From: Peptidiphaga gingivicola
Lineage (GTDB): Bacteria; Actinomycetota; Actinomycetes; Actinomycetales; Actinomycetaceae
Reading direction: 5' to 3'
NCBI RefSeq assembly: GCF_001652275.1
Contig: NZ_LVZK01000001.1
Coordinates: 992,001 to 1,056,000 of the forward strand
Length of the DNA stretch: 64,000 bases
A model generated the notes under the pieces. It did no database searches and was not told the origin of the DNA. It was given only the letters and a program-made list of their open reading frames with translations. Shown in pieces: positions 42,024 through 50,211 of the stretch. A program made the translations under genes and the position numbers. Numbering within the stretch: the stretch's first letter is position 1; each line of letters begins with the position of its first letter.

Positions 42024-42320
42024 ATGAGCACTGCCGACCCCCACGCTCACCACACCGTGGCCGAGCACGCCCATGGAGAGGGTTGCGGCCATGAGGCCGT
42101 TCAGCATGGGGACCACGTCGACTACGTCCATGACGGGCACCGCCACGCCCTGCACGGCGACCACTACGACGACCATCAGGAGGTCGCCGAGCACACGGTG
42201 GCCGAGCACGCCCACGGTGAGGGTTGCGGCCATGAGGCCGTTCAGCATGGGGACCACGTCGACTACGTCCATGACGGGCACCGCCACGCCCAGCATGGCG
42301 ACCACTACGACGAGCACTGA
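42024..42320 (+). CDS. Duplicated His-rich metal-binding protein
   Basis: A 98-residue soluble protein made of two near-identical copies of a ~40-residue unit (HTVAEHAHGEGCGHEAVQHG, then DHVDYVHDGHRHA.HGDHYD). The DNA repeat has a 141-bp step (42051 and 42192). About a quarter of residues are His, with Asp, Glu and one Cys per unit. There is no signal peptide. It should bind several zinc or similar ions in the cytoplasm as a store or chaperone. GAAAGGAAAAACT precedes ATG 42024. It lies directly after the SmtB-like repressor gene, so it is probably made when zinc is high. Confidence 0.85.
   Translation: MSTADPHAHHTVAEHAHGEGCGHEAVQHGDHVDYVHDGHRHALHGDHYDDHQEVAEHTVAEHAHGEGCGHEAVQHGDHVDYVHDGHRHAQHGDHYDEH
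42051..42312 (+). repeat. 141-bp-step coding duplication in the His-rich gene
   Basis: Two copies of ~120 bp (starting at 42051 and 42192) differ at only a few bases, mostly silent. The in-frame step is 47 codons, so the duplication is recent or kept uniform. Confidence 0.9.
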
Positions 42321-42521
42321 AAACTCGCCGGGCATCAGCGTCTAAGCTAGAAGGCTCGACAAGTCGAAATAGGCTCACACAAATGAAGGGGAGGGCCCAC
42401 GCCTTTTCGTGGGCCTTCCCCCTTCTGCATTTTCTTCGGCGGTTCGAGCCGCCTCGGTTCGTTCGCCTCAGCTCGATCGGCTTGGTTCGCGTTCGCCCAT
42501 TTCAGTTCGAGCCTCGCAGAT

Positions 42522-43403
42522 TCAGTTCGAGCCTCGCAGGGCCTTGACGATCTTGACCCGTTCGCCCGTGCGCAGGATCGAGTTCTCGTAGATCTTCCCC
42601 GCGAGTGCGGCGAGGAGAGGAATAAAGGCGATGTTGACGGCGAAAGCGACCAGCTGCTGCCAGGCGGGCACGCCGCCGAGCGCCGTCCGCATGATCATGG
42701 TCGGCGGAGAGACGAAGGGAATGAACGACATGACCTCGCTGGCCGTCGAATCCGGTTGGGTCGGGATGTAGTACATAGCCGTGTATATGGGTATCGTCAG
42801 CCCGAAAATAATGGGCGTCTGAACCCCGCCGAGGTCTTCTTGGCGCGATACGGTCGAAGCCAAGGCTCCCGTGAGCCCCGAAGCCGTCAGATAGCCGACG
42901 ACGATCCATGCGAGGAACGTCGGCAAGAACGTCCAGACTCCGAGCTTTCCAAGCGTTCCAAGGTCGGGCAGCAGCCCCGCCAAGCCGAGTCCTCCGACGA
43001 TTCCCACCATATAGGCGGCGAAGACCACGAGCATTCCCGCGCCGATGCCGAGGATTTTCCCAAGCAGGAGGACGCGCGGTTTGACCGTGGTGAGAAGGAT
43101 TTCCACCACTCGGCTGGCCTTCTCTTCGACGACGCCGGCCCCCAGGACGCCGATGCCGGTGAAGAGCATGACCATCAGGAGGGAGTTGCCGAGAGAGCCC
43201 ATCGCGAAGCCGAAGGGGTTGCCGTCCGCACCGTTTCCCGTGACTTCTGGGGGCGTGGTGTCGACGCCGTTCTTTCTGAGGAAGTATCCGCCGATCGCCC
43301 CGCCGATGAACATGAGGGCCACGACGATGCCGGTGGAAACCTGTATGGCCTTCGACCCCAACAGCCTCGTGAACTCGCGTTTGAAGATGAGGGAAAGAAT
43401 CAT
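42522..43403 (-). CDS. ABC-2 type exporter permease
   Basis: A 293-residue membrane subunit of an ABC exporter. An N-terminal helix (about 15-40) is followed by a long external loop, then five more helices. VVEEKASRVVEILLTTVKP is the typical cytoplasmic coupling segment of NatB/ABC-2 permeases. Substrate is unknown; NatAB-like exporters move sodium, antibiotics or lipids. ATG 43403 overlaps the TGA of the ATPase gene in the shared bases ATGA, so the two are translationally coupled. Confidence 0.9.
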   Translation of the reverse strand: MILSLIFKREFTRLLGSKAIQVSTGIVVALMFIGGAIGGYFLRKNGVDTTPPEVTGNGADGNPFGFAMGSLGNSLLMVMLFTGIGVLGAGVVEEKASRVVEILLTTVKPRVLLLGKILGIGAGMLVVFAAYMVGIVGGLGLAGLLPDLGTLGKLGVWTFLPTFLAWIVVGYLTASGLTGALASTVSRQEDLGGVQTPIIFGLTIPIYTAMYYIPTQPDSTASEVMSFIPFVSPPTMIMRTALGGVPAWQQLVAFAVNIAFIPLLAALAGKIYENSILRTGERVKIVKALRGSN

Positions 43404-44395
43404 CGGGCTGTATCCTTCCTGCGGCCGAAGATGCCTCGTCGGCCCTTTTGCGTGGGTTCCTCGGGTTGCGCGGCGACCACCACGTCCTTGAACAGATCGG
43501 CGAGGTGGGGACGCCGGGGTGCGAATTCGTGGACCGGCCCGGCGGACAGTGCGGCCCGGAGCAGCGCCTGGTCGTCGATTTCTTCGGCGTCGACGATCAC
43601 GCGGGTCAATCCGTCTGCGCTGGGGGCATCGGACGTTCCCTCGAGGGGATCGGGCTGCGGCTTGACGCCGGCCGAGGCCAAAGCGGCGTGAACCCTGTCG
43701 GGGCCTGCCGAAACGGCCAACGCAATCTGCGGCTTGCCCGCGTTGCGCAGCTCGTGGATTGTGCCCTCTGCCACGATCGAGCCGCGGGAGACGATGCCGA
43801 CGCGGTCGCACAACCGTTCGACGAGATCGAGTTGGTGGGAAGAGAAGATGACGGGAACGCCCGATTTCGCCTTGTCTTTGAGGACCTGGCTCATGACGTC
43901 GACCGCCACCGGATCGAGGCCGGAAAACGGCTCGTCGAGAACGAGGATGATGGGATCGTGGACGAGGGCCGCCGCCAGCTGGACGCGCTGCTGGTTGCCG
44001 AGGGAGAGCTTTTGCACGTTGTCGTTTCGCCTGCCTGCGACTCCCAGCCTATCGGTCCATTGTTCCGTCGCCCGCGTTGCCTCGGCTTTGCCGAGCCCGT
44101 GGAGCCGCGCGAAATACTCCAGTTGCCTCCCCACTTGCATTTTGGGGTAGAGGCCGCGCTCCTCCGGCATGTAGCCGATCTTGCGGCGGACGTCGTCGTC
44201 GACCTCCTTGCCGTTCCATGAAACCCGGCCTGAGTCGGTGGAGAGCACCCCCAGCATAATCCGCATCGCGGTTGTCTTGCCTGCGCCGTTCGATCCGACG
44301 AAACCAAATATCTCACCAGGCTGGACTCTGAGGCTGAGGCCCTTCAACGCTTGCAACGTCCCGAAGGACTTATTGAGATCCTGAACTTCCAGCAT
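43400..44395 (-). CDS. ABC exporter ATP-binding protein
   Basis: A 331-residue ATPase subunit of the NatA/DrrA-like group. Walker A is GSNGAGKTT, the Q-loop lies in YMPEERGLYPKM, the signature is LSLGNQQRV, Walker B is ILVLDEPFSGLDP, and the switch His is in SSHQLDLVERL. The YMPEERGLYP motif and the C-terminal ~110-residue domain match the NatA type. It powers the permease encoded just downstream. Start ATG 44395 lies near a promoter in the repeat-bearing spacer; RBS is weak. Confidence 0.92.
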   Translation of the reverse strand: MLEVQDLNKSFGTLQALKGLSLRVQPGEIFGFVGSNGAGKTTAMRIMLGVLSTDSGRVSWNGKEVDDDVRRKIGYMPEERGLYPKMQVGRQLEYFARLHGLGKAEATRATEQWTDRLGVAGRRNDNVQKLSLGNQQRVQLAAALVHDPIILVLDEPFSGLDPVAVDVMSQVLKDKAKSGVPVIFSSHQLDLVERLCDRVGIVSRGSIVAEGTIHELRNAGKPQIALAVSAGPDRVHAALASAGVKPQPDPLEGTSDAPSADGLTRVIVDAEEIDDQALLRAALSAGPVHEFAPRRPHLADLFKDVVVAAQPEEPTQKGRRGIFGRRKDTAR

Positions 44396-44549
44396 GTTTC
44401 ATGTCTACCACAATGATCGGCGAGGGGCACGCCTTATTCGCCTCTTGTTCGGCGCAAGGTTTGCCGCCGGAATACGGGAGGGGGAGCGTCTGTGCGAGTG
44501 CCCGTGCCGAAAGCGGGGAAAGTGGCGCATGCGCTGAGAAGCGGGGCAA

Positions 44550-44624
44550 GGGATCGTGCTGGGAAAAAGGGATCGTGCCGGGGAAAAGGGGTCGTGCCGG
44601 GGAAAAGGGGTCGTGTCGAAAAAC
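44550..44624. repeat. 19-bp tandem repeat, four copies
   Basis: Units at 44550, 44569, 44588 and 44607 follow GGGATCGTGCCGGGGAAAA with one to a few changes each; the last is most diverged. Confidence 0.85.
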
Positions 44625-44684
44625 GGGGCGGGCGAGGCAGACGAAGTTCTTTGTAGACGAAGCTCTTTTGGGCAGCGACGAAAG

Positions 44685-44732
44685 AGTGCGGATCGGGCGG
44701 CGAGGAGAAGTGCGGATCGGGCGGCGAGGAAG
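44685..44732. repeat. 24-bp tandem repeat, two copies
   Basis: Units at 44685-44708 and 44709-44732 share AGTGCGGATCGGGCGGCGAG plus GA and differ only at the end. Confidence 0.85.
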
Positions 44733-44748
44733 CGAGAAGAACGAGAAA

Positions 44749-44788
44749 GCGTCCGCCGACCGGCAGTCAGGCTGCCATCGACGGACGC
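44749..44788 (-). terminator. Hairpin downstream of tetR
   Basis: GCGTCCG (44749-44755) pairs with CGGACGC (44782-44788), with an inner GGCAG/CTGCC stem. It is about 30 bases beyond the tetR stop. There is no clear U-run. Confidence 0.5.
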
Positions 44789-44819
44789 TCGACCTTCCTA
44801 AAAGGGGCTGAGTTGCGCC

Positions 44820-45455
44820 TCAGCGTGTCTGGAGCTGTGGATCCTTTTCCATGCCTCGGAGGCCGAGGTAAAGCAGGTTCGTCACCTGGGCGGCGACGAG
44901 TTTCTTATCGACCTGCATGTTCTCGCTCCACCACTGGCCTATCTGTCCGACGCCGCCGGCGAGGATCTGCCCGTAGACGGGCGCCGACGCAGGGTCGAGT
45001 CCCTGCTTCTCCAGAAGCGGGGCGAGGAAAATGGTGACCTGGTCTGCGATGTCTGCCATGACGGTCTCGAAGGTCTCGCTCCTGACAGCAGTTGGCGACT
45101 GGTGGGCGAGCAGATGGAATCCGTCGGCGTTTTCCTCGATGAAGTCGAGAAGGGTGACGACGATTCCTTCAAGGACTGCTCGCGCGCTGTGCTCGGGACG
45201 CATCTGGGACCGCAGAATGTCGGAAAGAGCCTTCACTTCGCGGTCGACGATAACCTGATAGAGACCTTCCTTCCCTCCGAAATGCTCGTAGACGATGGGC
45301 TTGGAGACGCCTGCCGCACTCGCGATTTCTTCGACGGAGACGGCATCATAGCCTCGAGTTCCAAAGAGCTGGCGGGCTACGCGGATCAGCTGTTCACGGC
45401 GCTCGGCTCGGGACATCCGCACGCGCCGGGGTGACGAAGAAGAATTTGCGCTCAT
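44820..45455 (-). CDS. TetR-family transcriptional regulator
   Basis: A 211-residue repressor. The N-terminal helix-turn-helix (about 16-62) contains REQLIRVARQLFGTRGYDAVSVEEIASAAGVSKPIVYEHFGGKEGLY. The C-terminal half is the usual ligand-binding helical bundle. The ligand is unknown. A 6-bp inverted repeat at its 5' end suggests it controls itself. The neighbouring ABC exporter genes are on the same strand downstream, so they may be a target; that is inference. Confidence 0.92.
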   Translation of the reverse strand: MSANSSSSPRRVRMSRAERREQLIRVARQLFGTRGYDAVSVEEIASAAGVSKPIVYEHFGGKEGLYQVIVDREVKALSDILRSQMRPEHSARAVLEGIVVTLLDFIEENADGFHLLAHQSPTAVRSETFETVMADIADQVTIFLAPLLEKQGLDPASAPVYGQILAGGVGQIGQWWSENMQVDKKLVAAQVTNLLYLGLRGMEKDPQLQTR

Positions 45456-45847
45456 GTGTCAATTATTGCAGTAAAAGCGGCTGTTTACTTCAGTCCGAAG
45501 GAGGATCTCTCCCCATTGCCACTCCGCTTGGACGCCGAATGGATCGTGCGACCGTAAAAAAGCCTGCTTTTCAACGTGTGGATGCGCGGGCTCGTCTGCT
45601 CCGCCAAATGCCCGCCATTTCGCGCATCGTGGAGGGAAAGGCCGAGCCGGGCGGGGCTTGGCCTCGACCGCTGGCGAAGGCGGCTCGCTGAGGCCGAACC
45701 TTCAACATATCGTTTCGCTCAAAGGAAAGAGCTTCGCTTCCGGTGAACAGCGAGATGCCAGCCCAGACGTCCTCGGCTTGACTCTCGGATGGCTTTCCGA
45801 CTTTGGGATGACTTTTCTCGGACGCGCCTATACAATCGTCCGGGTGA
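45456..45847. other. 392-bp spacer between tetR and tRNA-Gln
   Basis: The tetR-proximal part has the AGTAAA/TTTACT inverted repeat. The rest, up to the tRNA promoter, shows no gene; frames in it lack ribosome sites and coding composition. Confidence 0.5.
45470..45489. promoter_or_regulatory. AGTAAA-N8-TTTACT inverted repeat before tetR
   Basis: Perfect 6-bp arms separated by 8 nt lie about 15 bp upstream of the tetR start. Size and place fit a TetR-family autoregulatory operator. Confidence 0.45.
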
Positions 45848-45918
45848 TCCGCCCTGGTGTAATGGCAGCACAGAGGTCTTTGGAACCTTTTGTCCGGGTT
45901 CGAATCCTGGGGGCGGAG
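45848..45918 (+). tRNA. tRNA-Gln (anticodon TTG)
   Basis: A 71-nt cloverleaf without encoded CCA. The acceptor TCCGCCC pairs with GGGCGGA, the D-arm is GTGTAATGGCAGCAC, the anticodon loop is CTTTGGA with anticodon TTG, and the T-arm is CCGGG-TTCGAAT-CCTGG. It lies directly upstream of glmU, as in other actinobacteria. Confidence 0.95.
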
Positions 45919-46018
45919 CGGATGCGGCGTGCAGCCGGAGCCGCTGCGCGCGGACGGCATAGGCGAAACCTTCAGGCAGCGGTTAAACTTGGTCCATGAC
46001 CACAGGAAGGGGCCTACT

Positions 46019-47062
46019 GTGAGCAGACCGCATCCGGCCGCCGTCGTCATTCTGGCCGCCGGTCAGGGCACCAGGATGAAATCCGAGATCCCCAAAGTCC
46101 TCCATCCCATGTGCGGCCGCACGCTCCTCGGCCACGCGATCTTCGCGGCGCGGGGGCTTGCCCCCGATCACATCGCCGTCGTCGTGCGCCACGAACGCGA
46201 CCGCGTCGCCGCACACGCCGCCGAATGCGACCCCGGAATCACGATTGCCGACCAGGACGAGATCAAGGGCACGGGCAGAGCCCTCTGGTGCGGCTTGCGC
46301 GCCCTTCCGGCGGATCTTTCAGGGCCGGTCGTCGTGACTGCGGGGGACACGCCCCTGCTTTCGGCCGACGTCTTGTTGCGCCTTCTGGGGCGGCACGAAG
46401 GCAATGCGGTCACGGTTCTGACCGCCGTCGTGCCCGACCCCACAGGCTACGGCAGGATCGTCCGCGACGCTGAAGGGACAGTCGCCGGCGTCGTCGAGCA
46501 CAAGGACGCGACGCAGGAACAACGTGAAATCGCCGAGATCAATACGTCCACGTATGTTTTCGACGCCGACTTCCTCCGCGGGGCCATCGGCGGCCTCGAC
46601 ACCGAGAACGCGCAGGGCGAGATGTACCTGACCGACGTCGTGGCGAAGGCCTACGAATCCGGCGCAGGCGTCGGCTCGTACGTCGTCGAGGACTCGTGGC
46701 TCGTCGAAGGGTGCAACGACCTCGTCCAGCTGGCGGCTCTGCGGGAGCAGATGAATCGGAGGACCCTGGAGGCGTGGATGCGCTCCGGGGCGGCGATCGT
46801 CGATCCCGCGACCACTTCGATCGACGTGACCGTCGCCTTGGCGCCGGACTGCCGGATCCTGCCCGGAACGGGGCTGTACGGGACGACGTCGATCGCGAAG
46901 GGCGCCCTCGTGGGCCCGGGCGAGTTCACCAACGCCCTCGTGGGCGAGGGGGTCGATGCGCGCCACGTCGTGGTTCGCGACGCGGCCGTGGAGGCGGGAA
47001 CCGCGCTTCCGCCCTATACAGTGCTGACCGGGGGCGCGAGGGCCGCCGGCGTTTCCGAATAG
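46019..47062 (+). CDS. glmU: GlmU-like GlcNAc-1-phosphate uridylyltransferase with truncated hexapeptide domain
   Basis: A 347-residue protein. The N-terminal uridylyltransferase domain is intact: VVILAAGQGTRMKSEIPKVLH, then TAGDTPLLSADVL, GYGRIVRD, EINTSTYVFD and GEMYLTDVV. It makes UDP-GlcNAc from GlcNAc-1-P and UTP. The left-handed beta-helix that follows is short and ends at residue 347, where full-length GlmU (about 450-490 residues) still has roughly 100 more carrying the acetyl-CoA site and catalytic His (His363 in E. coli). The stop is followed at once by prs, so no frameshift hides the rest nearby. GTG 46019 is supported by GGAAGGGG. Confidence 0.9.
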   Translation: MSRPHPAAVVILAAGQGTRMKSEIPKVLHPMCGRTLLGHAIFAARGLAPDHIAVVVRHERDRVAAHAAECDPGITIADQDEIKGTGRALWCGLRALPADLSGPVVVTAGDTPLLSADVLLRLLGRHEGNAVTVLTAVVPDPTGYGRIVRDAEGTVAGVVEHKDATQEQREIAEINTSTYVFDADFLRGAIGGLDTENAQGEMYLTDVVAKAYESGAGVGSYVVEDSWLVEGCNDLVQLAALREQMNRRTLEAWMRSGAAIVDPATTSIDVTVALAPDCRILPGTGLYGTTSIAKGALVGPGEFTNALVGEGVDARHVVVRDAAVEAGTALPPYTVLTGGARAAGVSE

Positions 47063-47073
47063 CGAGGGAAACT

Positions 47074-48054
47074 ATGACCGGAATGCGGATGGCGAACGAC
47101 AAACGCCTCGTTCTCGTAAGCGGCCGGGCGCATCCGGCGTTGGCGAGGGAAGTCGCGGACGAACTGGGAATCGACCTCTTGCCGGTCACCGCCTACGATT
47201 TCGCCAACTCTGAGATATATGTCCGTTTCGAGGAGTCGGTGCGCGGCGCCGATGTGTTCACCCTCCAGTCCCACGCCGACCCCATCAACACGTGGCTCAT
47301 GGAGCAGCTCATCATGGTCGACGCCGCCAAGCGGGCCTCGGCCAAGCGAATCACCGCCGTCGCCCCCTACTATCCGTACGCCCGCCAGGACAAGAAGCAC
47401 AAGGGGCGCGAGCCGATCTCCGCCCGCCTCGTGGCCGACCTATTCAGGACGGCCGGCGCCGACCGCATCATGTCCGTAGACCTGCATGCCGCGCAGTCGC
47501 AGGGTTTCTTCGACGGCCCCGTCGACCACCTGTGGGCGATGCCGACCCTGGTTGAATACGTTCGCGGACGCATTGACGTCGGCAGTGCCGTGGTCGTCTC
47601 TCCCGACGCCGGCCGGATCAAGGTGGCCGAGCAGTGGGGCAATCGGCTCGGGGGCGTGCCTCTCGCGTTCGTGCACAAGACCCGCGACCTCACTCGCCCC
47701 AATCAGGCGACGGCGAACCGCGTGGTCGGCGACGTCTCCGGACGCACCGCCGTGATCGTCGACGATCTCATCGACACGGCCGGAACGATCTGCGGCGCGG
47801 TGCGCATCGTGCTGGAAGCGGGGGCCAAGGACGTCATCGTCGCCGCCACCCACGGGGTGCTCTCTGATCCTGCGACCCAGCGTCTGCGCGAATCGGGGCT
47901 GCGCGAGCTCGTCGTCACGGACACGCTCCCCATCGGCCCGGAAAAGCGCTTTCCGGCCATGACGGTGCTTCCAATCGCTCCGGTTCTGGCCCGCGCCATC
48001 GACGAAGTCTTCGAGGACGGATCAGTCACGAGCCTCTTCGACGGTGCATACTGA
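47074..48054 (+). CDS. prs: Ribose-phosphate pyrophosphokinase
   Basis: A 326-residue enzyme that makes PRPP from ribose-5-phosphate and ATP, feeding purine, pyrimidine, His, Trp and NAD synthesis. The N-terminal half has VSGRAHPALAREVADELG and NSEIYVRFEESVRG; the flexible loop and ATP site include YYPYARQDKKHKGREPISARLVADL. The PRPP-binding motif is TAVIVDDLIDTAGTI. Length is normal. ATG 47074 follows AGCGAGGG and lies 11 bases after glmU, a conserved pairing. Confidence 0.96.
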   Translation: MTGMRMANDKRLVLVSGRAHPALAREVADELGIDLLPVTAYDFANSEIYVRFEESVRGADVFTLQSHADPINTWLMEQLIMVDAAKRASAKRITAVAPYYPYARQDKKHKGREPISARLVADLFRTAGADRIMSVDLHAAQSQGFFDGPVDHLWAMPTLVEYVRGRIDVGSAVVVSPDAGRIKVAEQWGNRLGGVPLAFVHKTRDLTRPNQATANRVVGDVSGRTAVIVDDLIDTAGTICGAVRIVLEAGAKDVIVAATHGVLSDPATQRLRESGLRELVVTDTLPIGPEKRFPAMTVLPIAPVLARAIDEVFEDGSVTSLFDGAY

Positions 48055-48073
48055 CCCGGCTCGCGCCCGTGCT

Positions 48074-48092
48074 TCCGCCTGATTTCGGCGGA
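48074..48092 (+). terminator. Weak hairpin after prs
   Basis: TCCGCC/GGCGGA with a 7-nt loop, about 20 bases past the prs stop. No U-run. Confidence 0.35.
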
Positions 48093-48991
48093 GTCTAGGG
48101 CGGAAACTGGCGCGAAACATCGCCGCCCGTCCGGACGAGGACTCTCGGTTGGCGTCAATGGCAGGTTGATGTGACATACGCATCCGAAGTTTGCTCTGGT
48201 TTTCGAGAAACTCGCAGTTATCTTTGACCAACCCGAGTTTTCCTTCGCATTCCGCGGATTCTTTGGCCATTCGGCGATAAAACGGAGATCAATCGGGGAG
48301 AGCTATCCATCATTGATACTTTGTGGGGCATATCGATAAACAGCTTCTTTTCGCATATAAACCTGATATAAACATTCAAACTCAAATGAAGAGATCAAAA
48401 CCTATTAAAAATGGTTACCATCGGTATCTCTGGATAACGTCGGTTTAAGGTGTATTTGCTCAAAACCCTGCTTTCGTCCCAGATACTCCTGTTTCAAACG
48501 ATTCTGGCGTACAACAGTGGCATGAAGGTGATATTTATGCGCCACGTCAAATGGATCTTCGGCGGATGGCGGGCGATTGTCCGGAGGCTTGGCCCGAATG
48601 TCGTTCTTCTTGTCTCTGCCAGTTGTGTGTCGTCCTCGTTTCGGCCGGTGTGGCATCTGCTTGCGTGAGGTGCGAAAGCGCGAAAGGAATCACACCTTAT
48701 CTTGTATGCCTTCTTTTCTTTGCGATCGGTCCTGTGTGCGCCCTCTTTGCAAGGTAAGTTCGTCGCCAAATCGACCTCAACCGAGGATGGGGAGTGGGAA
48801 GCGCATGTCATTTCGGCATAAAACTGCCATTGTTGAAGGAGAAACGGGGAGGCGCGACGAAGCGCCCTGCTTGCCGTTGTGAACGCTCGCAAGACGATTT
48901 TGTCCGCATAACCAAATGTAATTTAAAGCATTTAAATATACTTATCTTGGTTACAAAGTTAAAATATGCTGATTACATATATAAATGCATA

Positions 48992-49018
48992 AAAACTAAA
49001 CAACACGCTATTAGTTTT
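48992..49018. promoter_or_regulatory. Inverted repeat AAAACTAA/TTAGTTTT
   Basis: Perfect 8-bp arms with an 11-nt loop lie in the AT-rich region about 130-155 bp before the first WXG100 gene. This may be a regulator site or part of the promoter. Confidence 0.45.
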
Positions 49019-49147
49019 AACGACACACCTCGGGAGGAAACCCGCTCTGGTGGTGTGGACAAAGTTCGTTGTAGGCTAGCTGCAGGCCCGGCAAAGGGTT
49101 CCATGGTCAAGGGTCCATGGTTTCACATACAGAGGAAGGTACTTTTC

Positions 49148-49489
49148 ATGTCACAGGAGTTTAAGGATGTAGATGGTGCGAATCTTCAGATTTCCTCCAT
49201 CTTGGACGAGAACATGAGCAGCCTCAACGCGCACAAGTCGGCCATCAACGGCAAGACGACGGAGCTGCGGGGCAACGTTCAGTTCCAGGGCGGAGCGGCC
49301 CAGGCCTTCACCGCCGCTTTCAACGCTCTCGAGGAGGCCAGCAACAGGCTCTTCCAGAAGCTTGGCGTTTACAGCCAGGAGACGAAGAGCACGGGCTCCA
49401 CTTCCGAGCAGGCCGACATCGACGAGGCTCAGAGCTACAAGAACCTCGGCTTGGACTCGCTCATGGGTGGCGGAAGTTCCGCTGTCTAG
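49148..49489 (+). CDS. WXG100-family small helical protein 1
   Basis: A 113-residue helix-turn-helix hairpin protein of the ESAT-6/WXG100 superfamily, exported by type VII secretion in other bacteria. The turn motif is FQGG at residues 46-49, with Phe in place of Trp (NVQFQGGAAQAF). The C-terminal YxxxD/E export signal is not present in clear form (YSQET). It begins after GAGGAAGG. The second family member follows after about 55 bases, suggesting they form a heterodimer. No secretion ATPase gene is in the window. Confidence 0.85.
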   Translation: MSQEFKDVDGANLQISSILDENMSSLNAHKSAINGKTTELRGNVQFQGGAAQAFTAAFNALEEASNRLFQKLGVYSQETKSTGSTSEQADIDEAQSYKNLGLDSLMGGGSSAV

Positions 49490-49545
49490 GCTGATTCTCA
49501 AGACGATATTTATCTAGGCGAAATTAGGAAAGGACAACCACACTC

Positions 49546-49836
49546 ATGACCATTCTCTACAACTACCCCCTCATGCAGGCAGGCGTTGCCGACATCAAGT
49601 CCCATGCGCAGAAGGTGCGCGAGGAGACCGAGACGATGGGCAACCGGATCGAGGGCATCATCCGCGAAAGGCTCGGCGGTCAGGCGGCAGAAGCCTTCCA
49701 CACGATCTTTATGAGCTGGATGAAGGACTGCGACGTCATGGTCCAGGCTACGGACGCCCTCGGCCTCGTGCTTGACGGATCTGTTACGAACATGCAGGGA
49801 ACGGACAGCAGCAATGCTCGCCGTTTCGGCGCCTAA
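49546..49836 (+). CDS. WXG100-family small helical protein 2
   Basis: A 96-residue partner of the preceding protein. The two helices flank LGGQAAEAF (residues 43-51), where Leu replaces the usual Trp; a Trp is nearby at residue 58. There is no YxxxD/E signal. AGGAAAGG precedes the ATG. Paired WXG100 genes usually make a 1:1 heterodimer substrate. A very strong terminator follows 14 bases after its stop, so the pair forms its own short unit, separate from the surface-protein genes downstream. Confidence 0.85.
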   Translation: MTILYNYPLMQAGVADIKSHAQKVREETETMGNRIEGIIRERLGGQAAEAFHTIFMSWMKDCDVMVQATDALGLVLDGSVTNMQGTDSSNARRFGA

Positions 49837-50211
49837 GACCGCATGTCGATAAAAGCTGTGTAGGCGGCTCAATACGGCCGCCTACACAGCTTTTGTCGTA
49901 ATCCGAGGTTTTCGCAGCACTCGTCACTCTATGGATTTCGATAGCATTCCAGGTCTTCTCACGCTTGCCGCTCTTTTCGTTGCGACGGTTCACAACGTCG
50001 TTTCCGAGGCCTCACCGCCGCGAATTCGACTTTGCGGAATCGGAAGGGATATGAAGGCAAGCACACGTATTTAGTCAAATGGCTCGTTTCGGTGCCCGCC
50101 GAGGACTTCCTTTCACATCCACCTTGTGGACGACGTCGTCATGCGACGCCGACGAGACTAGACTCCACAATGTCTCCACAATTTTTCGATCTGTATTTCT
50201 GAGGACACGCT
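49837..50211. other. 375-bp spacer with terminator and promoter region
   Basis: After the terminator (49851-49894) there is a GC-balanced region with the direct repeat CTCCACAAT (about 50162 and 50172) and GACGACGTCGTC near 50130. GAGGA before the ATG at 50212 is the ribosome site of the next gene. No gene is seen. Confidence 0.5.
49851..49894 (+). terminator. Strong rho-independent-like terminator
   Basis: A perfect 18-bp stem (AAAAGCTGTGTAGGCGGC and complement) with an 8-nt loop; the stem ends in CTTTTG. It closes the WXG100 unit. Confidence 0.9.

Larger units (their letters stand above)
44396..44819. other. 424-bp spacer rich in tandem repeats
   Basis: It lies between the ABC exporter genes (minus) and the end of the tetR gene (minus). 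It contains four 19-bp repeats, two 24-bp repeats and a hairpin, each listed separately. A 136-codon plus-strand frame runs through the repeats but has no ribosome site and repeat-driven composition, so I do not call it. Confidence 0.6.
48055..49147. other. 1.1-kb AT-rich stretch without a convincing gene
   Basis: The GC content falls from about 65% to near 25-37% in several lines (I count 29 of 120 bases G/C in 48901-49020 and 17 of 60 in 48361-48420). Short frames on both strands lack ribosome sites and sensible composition. It holds a weak hairpin after prs (48074-48092), an 8-bp inverted repeat (48992-48999 and 49011-49018) and, at its right end, the promoter and leader of the WXG100 genes. 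It could be a silenced regulatory region bound by a nucleoid protein such as Lsr2, a decayed gene, or foreign DNA. Confidence 0.6.

Noticed and set aside
43404-43811. N-terminal extension of the ABC permease frame
   Set aside because: It would overlap the ATPase gene by over 400 bases; the ATGA-coupled start at 43403 fits the family.
44550-44732. Repeat arrays as a CRISPR
   Set aside because: Repeats are directly adjacent without spacers and no cas gene is nearby.
44401-44811. 136-codon plus-strand frame through the tandem repeats
   Set aside because: No ribosome site; its length is due to repeats lacking stop codons; composition is not protein-like.
48405-48892. Several short frames on both strands in the AT-rich region
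   Set aside because: No ribosome sites, Arg/Cys-rich odd composition and no recognisable domain.
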